Positions 63,398-64,000 of a stretch of 64,000 nt of DNA are shown one piece after another. The notes under the pieces are model-generated. The model was not told the DNA's origin and made no database searches. It worked only from the letters and a program-made list of their open reading frames with translations. The position numbers were made by a program, and so were the translations under genes. Source of the DNA: Polynucleobacter sp. AP-Melu-500A-A1 (lineage in GTDB: Bacteria; Pseudomonadota; Gammaproteobacteria; Burkholderiales; Burkholderiaceae); the NCBI RefSeq assembly GCF_018882125.1, contig NZ_JACVOZ010000002.1, positions 62,001-126,000 on the forward strand, written 5' to 3'. Each line of letters opens with the position of its first letter. Positions within the stretch are counted from its first letter, which is position 1.

Positions 63398-64000
63398 TTA
63401 AATTGAGATCACTTTATGGGGATTGAGGATATTTTGGGGGTCTAAGGCCTTCTTAATGGCCTTCATCAGGTCATGAGCCACTTCGCCCTTGTGAGCCCTT
63501 AAACCCTCCAATTTGAGCTGCCCAACCCCATGTTCAGCAGAAATGGAACCTTTGCAGCGCTCAACTTCTTTATAAACAAGCTCATGTATTGGCTTCTCAT
63601 TGACCAAATTAAACGCTTTGAAGTCAATTCCGGGAGGGGGTGCGATGTTGTAATGGAGATTACCATCGCCTAAATGTCCAAAATTGATGATTCGAGCGCC
63701 TGGGTATTGAGTTTGAATAAGCCTATCGGTTTCGGTGATGAAGCTATCTAAGGCGGAGAGAGGGATGGTAATGTCATGCTTCAAATTAGCTCCTTCCTCA
63801 GCCTGCGCCAATGTGATGTGTTCACGCATGTGCCAGAAACTATTGGCTTGGCTGAGATTGCTGGCAATTACGGCGTCAGAAATCAGTCTAGCATCGAAAG
63901 CTTCTTCAAGAATCGTTTCAAGGAGCAACTTCACATGTGCTTCACTTTCGTGGTCGGATAATTCAATCAAAATCGTATAAGGGGGATTTCCTTTTAAAGG
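63398..64000 (-). CDS. FAD-linked oxidase C-terminal part (GlcD/D-2-hydroxyacid dehydrogenase type), 5' end beyond window
   Basis: About 200 residues are visible; the frame stays open to the right edge, so the N-terminus (FAD-binding PCMH domain) is outside. The C-terminal family pattern is clear: the metal-site and active-site regions NFGHLGDGNLHYNI with His-Asp, SISAEHGVGQLK and ALDPQNILNPHKVI. Such enzymes oxidise D-lactate, glycolate or D-2-hydroxyglutarate. Substrate cannot be told from this fragment. Confidence 0.88.
   Translation of the reverse strand, partial: PLKGNPPYTILIELSDHESEAHVKLLLETILEEAFDARLISDAVIASNLSQANSFWHMREHITLAQAEEGANLKHDITIPLSALDSFITETDRLIQTQYPGARIINFGHLGDGNLHYNIAPPPGIDFKAFNLVNEKPIHELVYKEVERCKGSISAEHGVGQLKLEGLRAHKGEVAHDLMKAIKKALDPQNILNPHKVISI

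Overview
The window looks like a chromosomal segment of a low-GC betaproteobacterium of the Burkholderiales, most like a Polynucleobacter-type freshwater bacterium. This rests on the base composition, a Bug/TctC receptor gene, and gene orders familiar from that group (dnaQ / rnhA / yafS-like / gloB / mltD, and carAB-greA-yhbY-rlmE-ftsH-folP-glmM-pst-pho). It is inference, since there is no rRNA in the window. I saw no insertion sequence, prophage or CRISPR array.

Left part (1-25 kb), mostly housekeeping: the end of a TctC-like receptor gene, a SprT-like metalloprotease, a tartrate-dehydrogenase-like enzyme, dnaQ-like exonuclease, an RND efflux pair, rnhA, a YafS-like methyltransferase, gloB, mltD, prpE, carA-carB, greA, a DUF4149 membrane protein, a long yhbY, rlmE, ftsH, folP and glmM.

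Middle and right part (25-62 kb), a phosphate-starvation island. pstS-pstC-pstA-pstB-phoU-phoB-phoR supplies uptake and the two-component switch. Around it are genes for every layer of a low-phosphate response: a phasin-like protein, a secreted metallophosphoesterase, a PhoA-type alkaline phosphatase, exopolyphosphatase, two PPK2 polyphosphate kinases, two MgtC-like proteins, a PsiE protein, two paralogous ArsC/low-molecular-weight-phosphatase-like proteins, and a cassette for phosphorus-free membrane lipids. That cassette is PlcP-like phospholipase, lipid glycosyltransferase, DgkA and OlsB, with an OlsA-like acyltransferase divergent to it. Eight places carry PhoB-box-like direct repeats with an exact 11-bp period; I found these by eye in front of the phasin-like gene, pstS, a 31-codon small ORF, phoA, ppx, the lipid operon, ppk2 and the second arsC-like gene.

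Other notable contents: a protein fusing a type I periplasmic binding domain, a beta-sandwich resembling the ligand domain of Cys-loop channels, and an MscS channel core (55.4-58.3 kb); a SpoIIE/STAS/HATPase partner-switching module; a ZnuD-like TonB receptor with a 20-bp palindrome in front; tRNA-Pro and tRNA-Arg, with a decayed copy of the tRNA-Arg 3' half about 0.9 kb downstream; several small ORFs; a probable haloacetate dehalogenase; and, at the right edge, an MFS transporter and the C-terminal part of a GlcD-like FAD oxidase.
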